NCBI GenBank assembly: GCA_021108335.1
Contig: JAIORC010000015.1
Coordinates: forward strand, 1 to 40,973
Direction of reading: 5' to 3'
From: Phycisphaerae bacterium
Lineage (GTDB): Bacteria > Planctomycetota > Phycisphaerae > SM23-33
DNA: 40,973 bases
This document shows positions 24,158-32,152 of the stretch, piece by piece; position 1 is the first letter of the stretch; every line of letters begins with the position of its first letter. The notes beneath the pieces were generated by a model, which saw only the letters and a list, made by a program, of their open reading frames with translations, was not told the origin of the DNA and did no database searches. The translations under genes and the position numbers were made by a program.

Positions 24158-25327
24158 ATGCAACGGATTTACATGGACAATTCGGCTACGAGCTTTCCCA
24201 AGCCGCCGGCGGTAACCGAGGCTATGGTCGCCTTCGCCAACGACTGCGGAGCCTCAGCCGGCCGCGGCGCGTACCGCGAAGCCAAGGCCTGCGAGGAAAT
24301 TCTCGCTCTCTGCCGCCAACGCGTCGCCGAACTGATAAACGCCGAATCGCCCGAACGAATCGTCTTCGCGATGAATTGCAGCGAGGGGCTGAACACCGCC
24401 ATCCGAGGCCTGCTGAACACCGCCGGGCCGCGCAGCCACGCTATCGCCACGGCGATGGAGCACAATTCCGTGCTCCGTCCGCTCAACGCCCTTGCCGAAC
24501 AGACCGGCCTCCAGCCGGAGTTCATCGCCTGCGATTCCCAGACCGGCTTGGTAGACCCGGAAGCGATCCGCCAAGCCGTCCGCCCGGAGACGAAACTCAT
24601 CGCCTGCGTGCACGTTTCCAACGTTACCGGCACACTGCAGCCGATAGATCAGGTCGCCGCTGTCGCCCGCCAGGCGGGTGTGCCCTGCCTCATCGACGCC
24701 GCCCAATCCGTCGGCCATGTGCCGATAGACGTGCAGTCGCTCGGAGCCGATTTCGTAGCCTTCCCCGGCCACAAGGGGTTGCTCGGGCCGCTGGGCACGG
24801 GCGTACTGTACGTCAAACCCGGAGCCGAAAGCTTCTGCCCCACGATGAAGGAAGGCGGCACGGGCACCATCTCCGAAGTGCCTACCCAGCCGACCACCAT
24901 GCCCGACAAATACGAAATCGGCTCGCACAACGCGATCGGCCTGGCCGGCCTGAACGAAGGGCTGGCATGGCTGGCGGAACGCGGCGTGGAGTCGCTGCGG
25001 CAACACGATATGAAACTCTGCGAGGCGTTCCTCGCCGGGACTGACGGAGTGGAGAATTTGACCGTCTACGGGCCGAGAGATTTGCGACACCGCACGGGCG
25101 TATTCAGCGTAAACGTCCACGGCCTGACCCCGCACGAATTGGCCGAGCGGCTGGAACAACAGTTCGGCATACTAAGCCGCCCGGGAATACACTGCGCCCC
25201 CCTGGCCCACAAAACCATCGGCACGCATCCGGTCGGCACATGCCGCCTGAGCTTCGGAGCGTTCACCACATTGGAAGAAATCCGCACAGCCACCGACGCA
25301 CTGCGACAAATTGCCCGCGGCGTTTGA
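24158..25327 (+). CDS. Cysteine desulfurase-family PLP enzyme
   Basis: Class V aminotransferase-fold protein, 389 residues, of the group related to IscS/SufS. Features: start QRIYMDNSATSFPKP, as in the family's YLDNAATS; MEHNSVLRPL (His102 over the PLP ring); Asp180 in CLIDAAQSVGH; Schiff-base Lys206 in FPGHKGLLGPLGTG; and a cysteine near the C-terminus in RPGIHCAPLAHK, where SufS-type enzymes carry the sulfur-accepting Cys. It would take sulfur from cysteine to a persulfide. No SufE, IscU or selenium-related partner is adjacent, so its acceptor is unknown. There is no ribosome-binding site before the ATG. Confidence 0.88.
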   Translation: MQRIYMDNSATSFPKPPAVTEAMVAFANDCGASAGRGAYREAKACEEILALCRQRVAELINAESPERIVFAMNCSEGLNTAIRGLLNTAGPRSHAIATAMEHNSVLRPLNALAEQTGLQPEFIACDSQTGLVDPEAIRQAVRPETKLIACVHVSNVTGTLQPIDQVAAVARQAGVPCLIDAAQSVGHVPIDVQSLGADFVAFPGHKGLLGPLGTGVLYVKPGAESFCPTMKEGGTGTISEVPTQPTTMPDKYEIGSHNAIGLAGLNEGLAWLAERGVESLRQHDMKLCEAFLAGTDGVENLTVYGPRDLRHRTGVFSVNVHGLTPHELAERLEQQFGILSRPGIHCAPLAHKTIGTHPVGTCRLSFGAFTTLEEIRTATDALRQIARGV

Positions 25328-25550
25328 AAAACGGGAACCAGGAACAACAGGAAAAACAGAAACCAGGAACCGGTAAAACGGCTCCCCCCAGGGGCAAGCC
25401 GGGAACTGGGCAAAACAGAAACGGGAAAAACATTGGGACGGGAAATTGTAGGATGAGTGCTCCCGCCCACGCGGTGGGCGGAGACGGGGAACGGGATGGT
25501 TTGTGAAGATTGGTAGATGGAAACTACACGGCCCCCAAGGGGCCATCCGC
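25328..25550. repeat. Heptamer repeat tract and hairpins after the desulfurase gene
   Basis: 25330-25385 and 25408-25440 consist of AACGGG, AACCAGG, AACAACAGG, AAAAACAG-like units, mostly 7-8 bp, like the tract at 13120-13162. Then a degenerate TGTAGGATGAGTGCTCCCGCC module (25448-25474) and GGCCCCCAAGGGGCC (25531-25545). Confidence 0.65.
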
Positions 25551-25552
25551 CA

Positions 25553-25654
25553 TTACCGGGCCATAATCGTCAGTACAGCGACGACCAACCACATCGCCAC
25601 AAGGGCGAGTTCCCACATCACAATATGCCTATGAATCCTGGCCGCATCTTTCAT
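25553..25654 (-). CDS. Small predicted membrane protein, 33 residues
   Basis: Short ORF that reads MKDAARIHRHIVMWELALVA and then MWLVVAVLTIMAR, stop TAA. AAAGGA lies 6 nt before the ATG (25654-25652). A basic, His/Arg-containing start is followed by one hydrophobic helix (about residues 12-32). This is the layout of known small bacterial membrane proteins, but length alone makes chance possible. Divergent from the tRNA gene. No homologue can be named. Confidence 0.45.
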   Translation of the reverse strand: MKDAARIHRHIVMWELALVAMWLVVAVLTIMAR

Positions 25655-25756
25655 GGTAAATCCTTTCGTCCCTGAAAGTTATCGACCAATTATCCCGAAA
25701 ATCATTAGCCGTCAGCCAGCCGAATCGTCGATTTCCTCGCATAAAGAAGGCCGCTC

Positions 25757-25785
25757 TTGACGGCGGCGACGTCTCTCGATAAACT
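25757..25785 (+). promoter_or_regulatory. Promoter of tRNA-Thr
   Basis: TTGACG (25757-25762), 17-bp spacer, TAAACT (25780-25785). The expected start is about 30 nt before the tRNA. Its -10 equals that of the SRP RNA promoter. Confidence 0.55.
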
Positions 25786-25822
25786 TGGCCGGCGTGGTTA
25801 CCTTTGTAAATAAGCAGTTTCC

Positions 25823-25894
25823 GCCAGCGTAGCTCAACGGTAGAGCACAGCTTTTGTAAAGCTGGGGTTGTGAGTTCGATTCTCACCGCTGGCC
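25823..25894 (+). tRNA. tRNA-Thr (anticodon UGU)
   Basis: Complete cloverleaf: acceptor GCCAGCG/CGCTGGC; D arm GCTC-AACGGTA-GAGC; anticodon arm CAGCT-TTTGTAA-AGCTG with TGT at 25855-25857; T arm GTGAG-TTCGATT-CTCAC. 72 nt with the discriminator base; CCA is not encoded. Confidence 0.97.
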
Positions 25895-25907
25895 TTCCGG
25901 CAGTTTT

Positions 25908-25936
25908 GCCTCCGGCTTCAAGTCTCCAGCCTGTTA
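25908..25936 (-). repeat. Heptamer repeat overlapping a stop codon
   Basis: GCCTCCG, GCTTCAA, GTCTCCA, GCCTGTT with 7-bp period. Its right end is the TAA of the gene ending at 25934. A near copy lies at 26914-26942, at the stop of prfA. Confidence 0.7.
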
Positions 25937-26773
25937 CCGAGGCAACTTGCATTTCATTTTGATTTTTCCTGCACCGCCTTTGCCGGTGGCGACTTCCGAG
26001 ATTTTTTTCCGCAACTTGCGGATGTCGGCCTGGATTTTTTCCGGGTCGTCGCTGGGTGTCATCCAATAGAGACCTAAAAAACTTTTGCCGTGTTTGTATA
26101 ATTGGTTGGCAAAAGTCTTCAGCGTCGGGGCGTATTTTTGTTGGAGGGTTTTACTTTTTTTCGTCTTGGCGTGGATTTTTCGCAATGTGGCGAACATCCG
26201 GTTGTATTCGCCCAACAATAGATTTTTCGTTGTCAACTTCCACTCTGCCCCGCCACCATCGGCAGAATGTTTTTGTTTCAGGTCGTTGGCCTGGACTATG
26301 CAGTCGGCCAGTACCCGGGCATAACCATCGAGTTTTTTTATCGTCGCGGCATTAGGTTTGCCGTCGGCATTTTGATTTTTCTTCCCCGCAGCTTCCGGTT
26401 CACCGGCGGTGGACACAACAATCGGATTTTTCAGTACATTGATTGCGTTGTCGATTTTGATGGCTTCCGGCAAGTCGCCAGCCTTCATTACCGCACGTTT
26501 TTCCGCCTCTAACAGCTTTACGAATTTTTCGCGTGTGGCCTTGAGAGCTTCGGCTTGTTGCTTTTGCAATTTCTCCATTTCGCGGCGATATTTTTTCTCG
26601 GTCAACTTGATCTGCGATGTGTACTCAACTCGACCAAGCCGGATTTTGCGGGATTTGAATTTCGCGTTCACAGGGTTTTTGCCGTCCGGGGCTTTTGTTG
26701 TATTTGCCGGCTCCGCGGCAAACAATCCGGCAGTCAATACACACAACAGACAGGTAATAATGATTTGTTTCAT
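25934..26773 (-). CDS. Secreted coiled-coil protein, unknown function
   Basis: 279 residues from ATG 26773, with AAAGGAG upstream (the open frame to 26827 is discarded). Signal peptide MKQIIITCLLCVLTAGLFAA, probably cut after AFAA-like FAA. Residues about 60-120 form a charged coiled coil (KLTEKKYRREMEKLQKQQ and following AEALKATREKFVKLLEAEK). A central Lys/Asn-rich linker and a C-terminal helical/strand part ending GGAGKIKMKCKLPR follow. Lysine content is high. Family not recognised; similar lysine-rich secreted proteins with a GDLPEAIKIDNAINVLK-like segment look planctomycete-typical, but this is an impression. Confidence 0.78.
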   Translation of the reverse strand: MKQIIITCLLCVLTAGLFAAEPANTTKAPDGKNPVNAKFKSRKIRLGRVEYTSQIKLTEKKYRREMEKLQKQQAEALKATREKFVKLLEAEKRAVMKAGDLPEAIKIDNAINVLKNPIVVSTAGEPEAAGKKNQNADGKPNAATIKKLDGYARVLADCIVQANDLKQKHSADGGGAEWKLTTKNLLLGEYNRMFATLRKIHAKTKKSKTLQQKYAPTLKTFANQLYKHGKSFLGLYWMTPSDDPEKIQADIRKLRKKISEVATGKGGAGKIKMKCKLPR

Positions 26774-26801
26774 GATCCGCTCCTTTCGTTTTTCTGTCCC
26801 G

Positions 26802-26833
26802 ACATCTGCGTATATTATATACCACATCTGCGT
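26802..26833 (-). promoter_or_regulatory. Promoter with flanking direct repeats
   Basis: On the minus strand a TATAAT box (26819-26814) lies between two copies of ACGCAGATGT (26833-26824 and 26811-26802), 22 bp apart, about two helical turns. The -35 is weak. The direct repeats could bind an activator or repressor. Confidence 0.4.
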
Positions 26834-26913
26834 AAGGAAAAAAGGGGCAATGCCTAAAGCCTCAAGTCGTTGCCCCGGCTACTTCATAGCGACCCGTCGC
26901 CTACAACCCTACA

Positions 26914-26942
26914 GCCTCCGGCCTCAAGTCTCAAGCCTGTTG
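26914..26942 (-). repeat. Heptamer repeat at the prfA stop codon
   Basis: GCCTCCG, GCCTCAA, GTCTCAA, GCCTGTT, exact 7-bp period; 26 of 29 bases match 25908-25936. A weaker series (AATGCCT, AAAGCCT, CAAGTCG) lies at 26850-26871. Confidence 0.7.
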
Positions 26943-26945
26943 TTG

Positions 26946-28052
26946 TTACAGATTCGCCAGTCGTTGGGCTTTGTCGTTGGCTACGAGTGCGTTGATCAGG
27001 CCGTTGAGTTCACCGCCCATGATTCTGTCGAGGTTGAAGTTTGCGCCTTCCTGGCCTTCGCCTTTGAGGCGGTGGTCGGTGCAGCGATTCTGCGGGAAGT
27101 TGTATGTCCGAATGCGCTGCGAGCGGTCGCCGGAGCCGATCATCTCTTTGCGTGCGGAGGCTTCGGCGTTCATCTGTCTGGTGCGGTAATAATCGTGCAG
27201 GCGGGCAGCCATGATCTGCCGGCCCTTGGCGCGGTTCTTGTGCTGCGACTTCTCGTCTCGCATCGAAACGGTAATGCCCGTTTCGAGATGCTCGAGCTTT
27301 ATCGCCGACTCGACCTTGTTGACGTTCTGCCCGCCGGGGCCGCCGGCACGCATGGTGTGTTCGACGACGTCTTTGTCCCAGTCGATGTCGATGTCGATGG
27401 TTTCCGGTTCCGCCAGAACGGCTACCGTCGCGGCGGAGGTGTGGATACGGCCTTGACTTTCGGTCTTGGGCACGCGCTGGACGCGATGCCCGCCGCCCTC
27501 GTAGCCGAGCCTGGCCCAGACGCCCTCGCCCTTGACGTTGATCACGACTTCCTTGAAGCCGCCCATCTCCGTGGGGTTGGCTGAGAGAACCTCCATCTTC
27601 CACTTGTGCTGCTCGATGTAATAGCGATACATGTTCAGCAGGTCGCCGCAGAACAGGGCGGCTTCGTCCCCGCCCGTGCCCGCGCGAATTTCCAGGATAA
27701 TCGAGCCGATTTCCAGGTCGTCGCTCATCACCAGCAGACCCTTGACGGCGTCCATGGCGTCCTCGGTCTGGTGGCGGAGGTCGTCGATTTCCGCTGAGGC
27801 CAGCTCTTTGAGGTCGGCGTCAGCGTCGGGGTCGTCGAGAATGCCCTGGGCTTCGTCGCGGTCGTCGGCGATTTTGCGGTATTCCCGGTAGGGATTGACG
27901 ATCTTGGCCAGTTGAGAATGCTCCTTGGCCAGCGCGACGATTTTATGGCCGTTGGAGGCGACGGCGGGGTCGTTCATCTGCTCGGTAACCTCGGCGAAGC
28001 GGTGATCGAGTTCTTCGAGTTTGGCGATCAGGCTTTCCGGGTGTTTGCTCAT
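26946..28052 (-). CDS. prfA: Peptide chain release factor 1
   Basis: Recognises UAA and UAG in the ribosomal A site and triggers peptide release. 368 residues from ATG 28052 (AGGA upstream; the longer frame to 28088 is discarded). The codon-recognition PxT motif is P195-K196-T197 in RVPKTESQGRIHTSA, which marks RF1 rather than RF2; the catalytic GGQ is at 240-242 in RAGGPGGQNVNKVESA. N-terminal helical domain with EIRAGTGGDEAALF. It follows rpmE, a common arrangement; the usual partner prmC is not adjacent. Confidence 0.97.
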   Translation of the reverse strand: MSKHPESLIAKLEELDHRFAEVTEQMNDPAVASNGHKIVALAKEHSQLAKIVNPYREYRKIADDRDEAQGILDDPDADADLKELASAEIDDLRHQTEDAMDAVKGLLVMSDDLEIGSIILEIRAGTGGDEAALFCGDLLNMYRYYIEQHKWKMEVLSANPTEMGGFKEVVINVKGEGVWARLGYEGGGHRVQRVPKTESQGRIHTSAATVAVLAEPETIDIDIDWDKDVVEHTMRAGGPGGQNVNKVESAIKLEHLETGITVSMRDEKSQHKNRAKGRQIMAARLHDYYRTRQMNAEASARKEMIGSGDRSQRIRTYNFPQNRCTDHRLKGEGQEGANFNLDRIMGGELNGLINALVANDKAQRLANL

Positions 28053-28084
28053 GATATTCCTGGGTAATAGTCGGCAAGTTCTCG

Positions 28085-28109
28085 CCACAGGTTACAAACC
28101 TGTGCCACC
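28085..28109. repeat. CACAGGTTACAAACCTGTG hairpin
   Basis: Single copy of the CACAGGTT/AACCTGTG module, in the space between rpmE and prfA. Confidence 0.7.
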
Positions 28110-28120
28110 GGGCAGCATAC

Positions 28121-28166
28121 AAAAACGCCGGCGCTTCCGTGGAACGGGTGCGCCGGCGTTAAAAAA
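28121..28166 (-). terminator. Terminator after rpmE
   Basis: An 11-bp GC-rich stem, AACGCCGGCGC with GCGCCGGCGTT, encloses a 15-nt loop. Read on the minus strand it is followed by TTTTTG. It lies 11 bp beyond the rpmE stop codon and would separate rpmE from prfA. Confidence 0.8.
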
Positions 28167-28176
28167 TGCTGAATAG

Positions 28177-28401
28177 CTACTTGTTCTTTTTGAAGTACTC
28201 GCCGCCGAATTTCTTGGTGAACTTTTCGACCCGCCCGGCGGTGTCCACGAACTTCTGCTTGCCGGTATAGAACGGGTGACAGCTCGAGCAGATGTCCACG
28301 CGCATCGTGTCGTCCTTGACGGTCGAACGCGTCTTGAACGAATGGCCGCAGGCGCAGGTTATCTCGACATCTGTGTAATCAGGATGTATTTTAACTTTCA
28401 T
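28177..28401 (-). CDS. rpmE: 50S ribosomal protein L31
   Basis: 74 residues from ATG 28401. Zinc-binding (C+) form of L31: ITCACGHSF supplies two cysteines and [21 protein letters not shown] supplies CxxC. It starts [13 protein letters not shown] and ends with a Lys-rich [18 protein letters not shown] tail. The frame is open to 28554, but only this start matches family length. Some bacteria replace C+ L31 with a zinc-free paralogue under zinc limitation; none is seen here. Confidence 0.96.
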   Translation of the reverse strand: MKVKIHPDYTDVEITCACGHSFKTRSTVKDDTMRVDICSSCHPFYTGKQKFVDTAGRVEKFTKKFGGEYFKKNK

Positions 28402-28452
28402 GGCTCTATTAACCTCATAGCGTATTGTTTTTCTGGGAACACGAAGGGCGGC

Positions 28453-28480
28453 AGTATACCACAGAAATCCGCGATTGCAA
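28453..28480 (-). promoter_or_regulatory. Promoter of rpmE
   Basis: Minus strand TTGCAA (28480-28475), 16-bp spacer, TATACT (28458-28453). It gives a leader of about 45 nt before the rpmE ATG. Confidence 0.6.
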
Positions 28481-28505
28481 GCGGTTTTTATCGCGTGAGC
28501 GAACC

Positions 28506-28539
28506 GGATGGCACGGCTTGCAAGCAAGCCATGCCATCC
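28506..28539. repeat. GGATGGCA...TGCCATCC hairpin
   Basis: GGATGGCA, GGCTTG, CAA, GCAAGCC, TGCCATCC: a long near-perfect palindrome between the 3' end of the 28568 gene and the rpmE promoter. Its GGCTTGCAAGC core recurs at 14945-14956. Confidence 0.7.
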
Positions 28540-28567
28540 GCCGCTTTTTTTCATATATCCCGCGTGC

Positions 28568-29311
28568 TTACAGCCCCAAGCCGACCTTTACGTCCACGGG
28601 TATTTCGACCGGCGTAACCTTGGCGAAGTAGGCGATTTTGACAGTAACCGTGTCCACCTTTTTGCCGAGCGCATATGTAATGCCATAGCTTTTGTGTGTA
28701 CGCGAAGAGCCGCTCTTCTTGCTCTCGATTTCCTTGCCGGCGGCATCCAGGAAAGTTACGCTCTTTATGGCGTCGAACGATTTTGTGCCGTGGATGGTGA
28801 TGGTGAAGGGCAGCTTCTTGTTCCAACCCTTGCCAAGTTTGCTGATTTCGAGGGGATGCGGGCCGGCTGTGATTTTCGATCCGATTTTTACGGGAACGTC
28901 TTTCTGCTCGCCGGTTTTAACATCGGAGCCGACTATCGCGACCATTTTGGCTTTGACGAGAATCTTCGTAGCGCCCTTGGCTGGGCGTGACGGGCCTTTG
29001 ATTGCAAAACTCAGGGAATGTTTGTCATCGGAAATTTTCGAGGACGACCCCAGCCATTTCGGCCTGCCCCAGCGTCGTGTTTTTGTTTTGGACTGGGTCA
29101 GGTCTGTGCCCTTGTCGTCCGTCAGAGATACGAGTTTGGAGGCTTTTTCGTCAAGCTTGATAAAGGTAGCCTTTTTATCAGTAACAAGAAAGTAGATGGA
29201 AGTACCGGTATCCACTCCGCTGACCATCGACCGATTGTACTTGCTCTCTGGATTCGGCTGGGCGATTGTCAGGCCTACGACCATCAGGACTAATGATGCG
29301 ACACTACTCAT
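28568..29311 (-). CDS. Secreted protein of unknown function
   Basis: 247 residues, AAAGGAG upstream of the ATG. A short signal peptide ([18 protein letters not shown]). The mature part is rich in Lys, Thr and Ser and is probably all-beta: alternating strands such as [73 protein letters not shown]. Basic composition suggests interaction with the envelope or with anionic polymers. Family not recognised. Confidence 0.75.
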   Translation of the reverse strand: MSSVASLVLMVVGLTIAQPNPESKYNRSMVSGVDTGTSIYFLVTDKKATFIKLDEKASKLVSLTDDKGTDLTQSKTKTRRWGRPKWLGSSSKISDDKHSLSFAIKGPSRPAKGATKILVKAKMVAIVGSDVKTGEQKDVPVKIGSKITAGPHPLEISKLGKGWNKKLPFTITIHGTKSFDAIKSVTFLDAAGKEIESKKSGSSRTHKSYGITYALGKKVDTVTVKIAYFAKVTPVEIPVDVKVGLGL

Positions 29312-29435
29312 GATAAACTCCTTTCAAACTAAGGACTTACGCACAGCCGCACACGGGCCGTGCAATATTCGGATTCAGCTATTCGTGCAGCGTAGTTGTC
29401 TATCGGTGCCGGCCTTTGTCGGCTTTGGCGGTTTT

Positions 29436-30428
29436 TCACTTTTCGCCTGCCCAGGAGGCTGGGTCGCGGAAATAATCCTTAAGCCCCATCGCCGCGACAA
29501 TACCGTCGCTGCACGCGGTGGCCAATTGCATCGCGGCGGACTGGCGGCAGTCGCCGGCGACGAACGCGCCGGGCGTGGCGGTCTTCATCGTCGTCGGGGC
29601 AGCTGGGAGATAGCCGGATCCGTCTATCTCGACAAATCCCTCCAGCCATTTCGTATTCGGCACCATGCCCGCGAAAATAAACACCCCATCCACCTTCAAT
29701 TGCTCAATCTCGTCGGTCTCGACGTTCTTGATCTTCACGTGGTCGATTTCGGTATTATCGGCATTGCCGACGATTTCGACGGGAATATACGGTAGTTTCA
29801 CGTCAATATTGTGTTCGACAGCCTTGGCGTAAAGTTCTTCGACGAGCACCTGCTGGGCGCGAAACTCCCGGCGGCGGTGGATCAGCGTGGTTTTGGCGGT
29901 GAATCGCGTCGCGAGATAGACGGTATCTTCCACGGCGGTGTTGCCTCCGCCGATGGCCAGGACTTCTTTGTCCTTGTAGAATGCTCCGTCGCAGGTTGCG
30001 CAGTAGCTGACCTTGCCGGCTTGGCGAAGTGCGCTCTCGCCGGGCAGGCCGAGCTGGCGATAGTCGCTGCCGGGCGTGAGGATGACCGCCCTGGCTTGGT
30101 AGGACTTCTCGCCGGAGTTGGTTTCGATGTTTATTATGCCGTCGTCGCGGCGGGCAAGTTTCATAACTGCCTGATTGGCAATGATTTCCGCCCCGAAGTT
30201 CAACACCTGGGCCTTCATATGCTCGACAAGCTCGAAGCCGCCGATTTTCTCGTAGCCGGGGTAATTCTCGATATGCTCGGTGAGCATAATCTGCCCGCCG
30301 GGCAGACCATTCTTTTCCAGCAGGAGCGTGCTGTAGCGGTCGCGGGCAGCATAAAGCCCCGCAGCCAGCCCCGCCGGGCCTGCCCCGATAATAATTACGT
30401 CGTATATGTTGTTATCTGACATTGACAT
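29436..30428 (-). CDS. trxB: Thioredoxin reductase
   Basis: FAD/NADPH-dependent disulfide reductase that reduces thioredoxin, 330 residues from ATG 30428 (AAAAGG upstream; the longer frame to 30524 is discarded). FAD-binding IIIGAGPAGLAAGLYAARDR near the start, the redox-active CATC in SYCATCDGAFY, the NADPH-binding AIGGGNTAVEDTVYL followed by HRRREFRA, and the C-terminal FAD motif GAFVAGDCRQSAAMQLATACSDG. All functional residues of low-Mr bacterial TrxB are present. No thioredoxin gene adjoins it. Confidence 0.96.
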   Translation of the reverse strand: MSMSDNNIYDVIIIGAGPAGLAAGLYAARDRYSTLLLEKNGLPGGQIMLTEHIENYPGYEKIGGFELVEHMKAQVLNFGAEIIANQAVMKLARRDDGIINIETNSGEKSYQARAVILTPGSDYRQLGLPGESALRQAGKVSYCATCDGAFYKDKEVLAIGGGNTAVEDTVYLATRFTAKTTLIHRRREFRAQQVLVEELYAKAVEHNIDVKLPYIPVEIVGNADNTEIDHVKIKNVETDEIEQLKVDGVFIFAGMVPNTKWLEGFVEIDGSGYLPAAPTTMKTATPGAFVAGDCRQSAAMQLATACSDGIVAAMGLKDYFRDPASWAGEK

Positions 30429-30499
30429 TAAAATACCTTTTTGATCAAGCAAACATTGTAGCAGAAAGCTTCGCTCCCACCATGACACCCGGCCTCTGA

Positions 30500-31981
30500 T
30501 TAACGCGAACGTATTGGTCGGCAATCATCTTTAAGTATGTGTTTACAGGCTTTTGCTTCGGCCTGGTTCATTTTTCTGATAATTATTTCCGCTTTGGGAA
30601 ATTGTTGCAGTATTTTTTTCCGGCTGGTCGCCTCGGTAATCGTTCCGTCCGGCGATTTTGCCCATAGCGGATTGCCGTCTGCATCCAACCAGAGAGTGGT
30701 CGTTTCGGCACCGACGAACGGTTGGTCGGTGGCTTTGGTGGCTTTGACTATCAGGTCGTTGTGCTGGATATTCTCCGGGCCGAGAATTTTAACCGTTCGC
30801 ATGTTGAAGTCGTTGATTGCCCCGGAATATGCCGCAAATATGTAAGCGGCTTTTTTGCTCCGGTCGATCAGACGAGGCAGAAGCATTCCCGCCAATTTGG
30901 GCAGATAGATATTTTTAACATTTTTGGGCATTCGTTTGCTTGAGGTTTTCTGTTGTGCCTGATGCTTGGAAAAAGAGGTGAAAATCACGCCGCGCTGGCG
31001 AAGCCCGTCTTCGACTATCATCTCCGCGGTCGGGCCAAAGCCGATCTGTACGTGAACCCGCCAGGATTCCATCTTCATTTCTTTATCGATAAACAGGATT
31101 CGCCGGACCAACTGCGCCTTGGATTTTGGCGGCTGAAGCATCGACCAACTGCGAATTCGATATCCTGGGAGTCCTTCTCGCCTGAAAGCCCCTGCCTTGA
31201 AACAGTACCATCCCACAGGCTGTTTGTTTTGCAGAATGAGGAACCATAGGGCTTTAGCGGGAAGGGCAGCATGGAGTTTTTCCGGTGTAAGGTCTTCCAG
31301 CAGAAACTTTTGGCTTCGTTGTATCGTGGTTTTCTGTTTCGCAAGTGCCTCGGCGGGATCTGATAGTTGCAGCGACTCGGCAAATTGCTTCCAAGTCGCC
31401 TGGAATTTCTTTTTGCCTTTGTCGCCGGCGAGGGCTTCGAGTTTGAGAATCAGGAATTGCCCCGGCTTGACCTCCAGCCATGCCTGCCGGAAAAGCCATT
31501 TTGTTTCATATATTCTCCCGCCGGGGAGTTTTCGGATCTCGCCGGTAATGGTGCCTGCAATTTCAATCGTGCGGCATCCGGCCAGGGAGATGATTTGGGG
31601 CGGATCGACTTTGGCGGAAGGTTCCTTTCTGCAGATTTCGGCTTTCAGCGATTTGGCGCATTGCTCCAGAGAAGCCAGTTTGCGCCGCGACCCGGATTTG
31701 AAAACCGTCATCTTCCAGCACGCGTTTATAGTTTGGGGGTCTTCCTTGGCAAGGGGATTTTTCCCGGGATCGACATCTTCCCTGATCCAACGAGCCAAGA
31801 AAGAAGTCCTGGGCTTGGAAATACGTGCCCAGCCTACCGGCGGACGGATGGAAAAACCGTTCAGCTCGTCGGTGTAACGTTTGCGACGGGGGGTATCCTT
31901 CGCCGCATCCTGGGCAAGTGTTTCGATTACCGGGCCGAAACAAATCGCCACCCACAATAAAATCACAATCCATTTTTTCAT
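30500..31981 (-). CDS. Secreted protein of unknown function, 493 residues
   Basis: Start ATG 31981 with AAGGAG 7 nt upstream; the open frame runs to 32524 but without signals. Signal peptide MKKWIVILLWVAICFGPVIE, cut near TLAQ. The first mature segment (YTDELNGFSIRPPVGWARIS) resembles the opening of PsbP/DUF1795-type domains, which begin with a similar F-S-I-x-x-P-x-G-W strand. A second half has YCFKAGAFRRE, MIVEDGLRQRGVIFTSF and ETTTLWLDADGNPLWAKSP. Rich in Lys and Arg. No assigned function. Confidence 0.8.
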   Translation of the reverse strand: MKKWIVILLWVAICFGPVIETLAQDAAKDTPRRKRYTDELNGFSIRPPVGWARISKPRTSFLARWIREDVDPGKNPLAKEDPQTINACWKMTVFKSGSRRKLASLEQCAKSLKAEICRKEPSAKVDPPQIISLAGCRTIEIAGTITGEIRKLPGGRIYETKWLFRQAWLEVKPGQFLILKLEALAGDKGKKKFQATWKQFAESLQLSDPAEALAKQKTTIQRSQKFLLEDLTPEKLHAALPAKALWFLILQNKQPVGWYCFKAGAFRREGLPGYRIRSWSMLQPPKSKAQLVRRILFIDKEMKMESWRVHVQIGFGPTAEMIVEDGLRQRGVIFTSFSKHQAQQKTSSKRMPKNVKNIYLPKLAGMLLPRLIDRSKKAAYIFAAYSGAINDFNMRTVKILGPENIQHNDLIVKATKATDQPFVGAETTTLWLDADGNPLWAKSPDGTITEATSRKKILQQFPKAEIIIRKMNQAEAKACKHILKDDCRPIRSR

Positions 31982-32018
31982 GCCGGCTCTCCTTATCAAT
32001 AGCCTGTTGCGTTGGCTT

Positions 32019-32048
32019 ATTATAGTGTCCCGGGTGGAAAAGTGGAAA
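32019..32048 (-). promoter_or_regulatory. Promoter of the 31981 gene
   Basis: Minus strand TTTCCA, 18-bp spacer, TATAAT (32024-32019). The start would lie about 30 nt upstream of the ATG. Confidence 0.45.
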
Positions 32049-32152
32049 GAGACTTCTAAAAAACCGTCCCCATTGCAAAACTGCGAGATTTCACTTGAGG
32101 TTCCCATTAGTTCTATCGTAATTGCCGCGGCGTTGTGTAGAATATAGCGACG

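Noticed and set aside
25823-25936. Integrative element attachment site at tRNA-Thr
   Set aside because: No integrase gene and no direct repeat of the tRNA 3' end in the window; the neighbouring repeats are heptamer type.
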